31,047 nt of DNA from a virus: positions 1 to 31,047 of IMG/VR virus record IMGVR_UViG_3300025112_000105. The stretch is one strand, 5' to 3'. The notes beneath the pieces were generated by a model. That model made no database searches, was not told the origin of the DNA, and worked only from the letters and a program-made list of their open reading frames with translations. Positions 30,086-31,047 of this stretch are shown piece after piece. Numbering within the stretch: the first letter of the stretch is position 1; every line of letters starts with the position of its first letter. The position numbers and the translations under genes are program-made.

Positions 30086-30402
30086 GACAGACAACTCCAT
30101 CTCAAACGCCACCTCTCCCCAAAGGAGGTGTAGTGGCCAGGCAAGCGGCAATGCTGTGCTCTGATCCTGCTTTCCAGCTTTACCTGGATCGCCGTCGGCG
30201 GTTCAAGCACAACCTGACAGAAAGCCAGCTACCCGATGGCACACATAACGCAAAAGACGCGCGTGATTGGTTGGTAGCAGCCTGCAACATCGAAAGCCGC
30301 GCCGAACTGGATAGCAACTACCGTGCACGTCAAACGTTCCGCGTGATCCGCAACCGCTTCAACCACTGGCGGGCGAAACAGACAGGAGAGACCAACCAAT
30401 GA
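30082..30402 (+). CDS. Early operon protein of unknown function
   Basis: 106 residues. After a Pro-rich start (QTTPSQTPPLPKGGVVA), it has AAMLCSDPAFQLYLDRR, DARDWLVAACNIESRAELDSN and FRVIRNRFNHWRAK, a pattern I have seen in uncharacterised proteins of P2-like and related prophages. It is coupled to both neighbours. A nucleic-acid role is possible given the basic C-terminus, but no domain is named. Confidence 0.7.
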   Translation: MRQTTPSQTPPLPKGGVVARQAAMLCSDPAFQLYLDRRRRFKHNLTESQLPDGTHNAKDARDWLVAACNIESRAELDSNYRARQTFRVIRNRFNHWRAKQTGETNQ

Positions 30403-30716
30403 GCAAAAATCAGAAGCGCGATATCGATAAAGAGCTTTCCGACGCACTGGCACGCGCCCAAGCAGGTGTCGACTTGGCCAAGATCGAGCTGCCCGACGTT
30501 GTTGTATTCCCGCGCTTGATTCCAGCGATGCCCGCCACGGCTCGAAAAGCTCGCAGCACGGGCACACTATTGGGCAGACCAGGGCCACGCTTCGTGAAAC
30601 GTGGTCACCACGTCCGTTACCGCTTATCAGATGTGTACGACTGGCTGGAATCAAGCGACAGCTATTCCAGCACCGCCGAAGCGTCAATGCGCAGCACTAC
30701 AGGCCTGGCTTCGTGA
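30399..30716 (+). CDS. AlpA/excisionase-like DNA-binding protein
   Basis: 105 residues, overlapping the previous stop, with AGGAGA upstream. The C-terminal half carries LGRPGPRFVKRGHHVRYRLSDVYDWLE, the winged-helix pattern of AlpA and excisionase proteins (basic recognition stretch, then YRLSDVYDWL). The N-terminal half is helical and charged. It is the last gene of the early operon and ends six bases from the integrase stop, so an excisionase role, that of Cox in P2, is likely. Direct evidence is lacking. Confidence 0.7.
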   Translation: MSKNQKRDIDKELSDALARAQAGVDLAKIELPDVVVFPRLIPAMPATARKARSTGTLLGRPGPRFVKRGHHVRYRLSDVYDWLESSDSYSSTAEASMRSTTGLAS

Positions 30717-30722
30717 TATGAC

Positions 30723-31047
30723 CTACTCCCCCTGCCCGATCTGAGCAAAGCGCTGAACAGCGTCACGCTTATGATCGGGCTGGAGGTGGGCGTAATACTT
30801 GATCGTCGTTTGTATATCAGAGTGAGCCATGAGCTTGCTCACCGTCAGCAGATCCACCCCGGCCATGACAAGTTGGCTCGCAAAGTTATGACGCAGCGTG
30901 TACAGCACTATTCCGTCACCAAGCCCACCCAGCTTGCACACCCGCTTCCAGGGTCCTCGCATTGAATCCTTGCCCAAACGCTCCCTCGACATGGGTGAAG
31001 GAAAGACCACTCCATCTTTAGGCCGCCCTTGCTGTTCCCACCATGCA
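30723..31047 (-). CDS. int: Tyrosine integrase, C-terminal catalytic part (truncated by window end)
   Basis: The frame is open from the stop at 30723 through 31046 and out of the window (AWWEQQGRPKDGVVFPSP at the edge). Catalytic elements are LYTLRHNFASQLVMAGVDLLTVSKLMAH (second Arg region and His) and TTIKYYAHL with the nucleophile Tyr. The usual first His of the HxxR box is Tyr here. The order matches P2-family integrases, including the tail PDHKRDAV. It catalyses insertion and excision. The attachment site is not visible in the window. Confidence 0.9.
   Translation of the reverse strand, partial: AWWEQQGRPKDGVVFPSPMSRERLGKDSMRGPWKRVCKLGGLGDGIVLYTLRHNFASQLVMAGVDLLTVSKLMAHSDIQTTIKYYAHLQPDHKRDAVQRFAQIGQGE

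Noticed and set aside
1-31047. CRISPR arrays, tRNA or rRNA genes, insertion sequences
   Set aside because: No regularly spaced repeats, cloverleaf-like sequence, rRNA-like stretch or transposase signature was seen on either strand.

Overview
The window is most of a P2-type (Peduovirus-like) temperate myophage, almost certainly an integrated prophage. It is GC-rich, with long antisense ORFs, dense ATGA stop/start overlaps and P2 gene order, which points to a gammaproteobacterial host. A Halomonas-like host is my best guess from overall feel only and is weakly held. Both ends are cut inside phage genes: the terminase large subunit (P) on the left and the integrase on the right.

Layout. 1-5718: divergent P/O late promoter, capsid genes O, N, M, L, tail gene X, a four-gene lysis cassette (holin, SAR-type lysozyme, overlapping Rz/Rz1 spanins) and tail-completion genes R and S. 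5730-11109: a second late operon with baseplate genes V, W, J, I and a tail-fibre module split into about six small overlapping genes in place of P2 H and G. 11110-11720: a self-contained small cassette (promoter, 32-codon ORF, terminator) where P2 carries Z/fun. 11603-19150: a third late operon with sheath FI (enlarged by an inserted domain), tube FII, E and E-E' (by -1 frameshift), tape measure T, U and D. A four-helix membrane gene sits on the opposite strand between T and U.

19151-24306 is an accessory region. It holds an ImmA/IrrE-type metalloprotease with a two-TM partner, a coiled-coil protein with a C-terminal membrane anchor, and an S24/UmuD-like protein without the usual Ser-Met active site behind an SOS-box-like sequence. 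It also holds a strikingly AT-rich two-gene operon directly downstream of the repressor and on its strand, a position like lambda rexAB. 24375-30716: the LexA-like repressor C, its operator/promoter region, and a rightward early operon with three consecutive ribbon-helix-helix-like small proteins, the late activator Ogr, the HUH replication initiator A, a DksA/TraR zinc-finger protein, a 52-residue membrane protein and an AlpA/excisionase-like protein. The integrase converges on the last gene.

How it fits together. C holds the lysogenic state and should be cleaved after DNA damage. The early operon then makes both A (replication) and Ogr. Ogr should fire the late promoters, which share one aligned architecture: a TGT-N14-ACA dyad followed at fixed distance by a CGCG element. 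The most interesting undescribed candidates are the rexAB-positioned AT-rich operon (22185-24306), the G-FI mini-cassette (11219-11580) and the T-U membrane gene (17343-17714). All functions come from reading the sequence; no database search was run.
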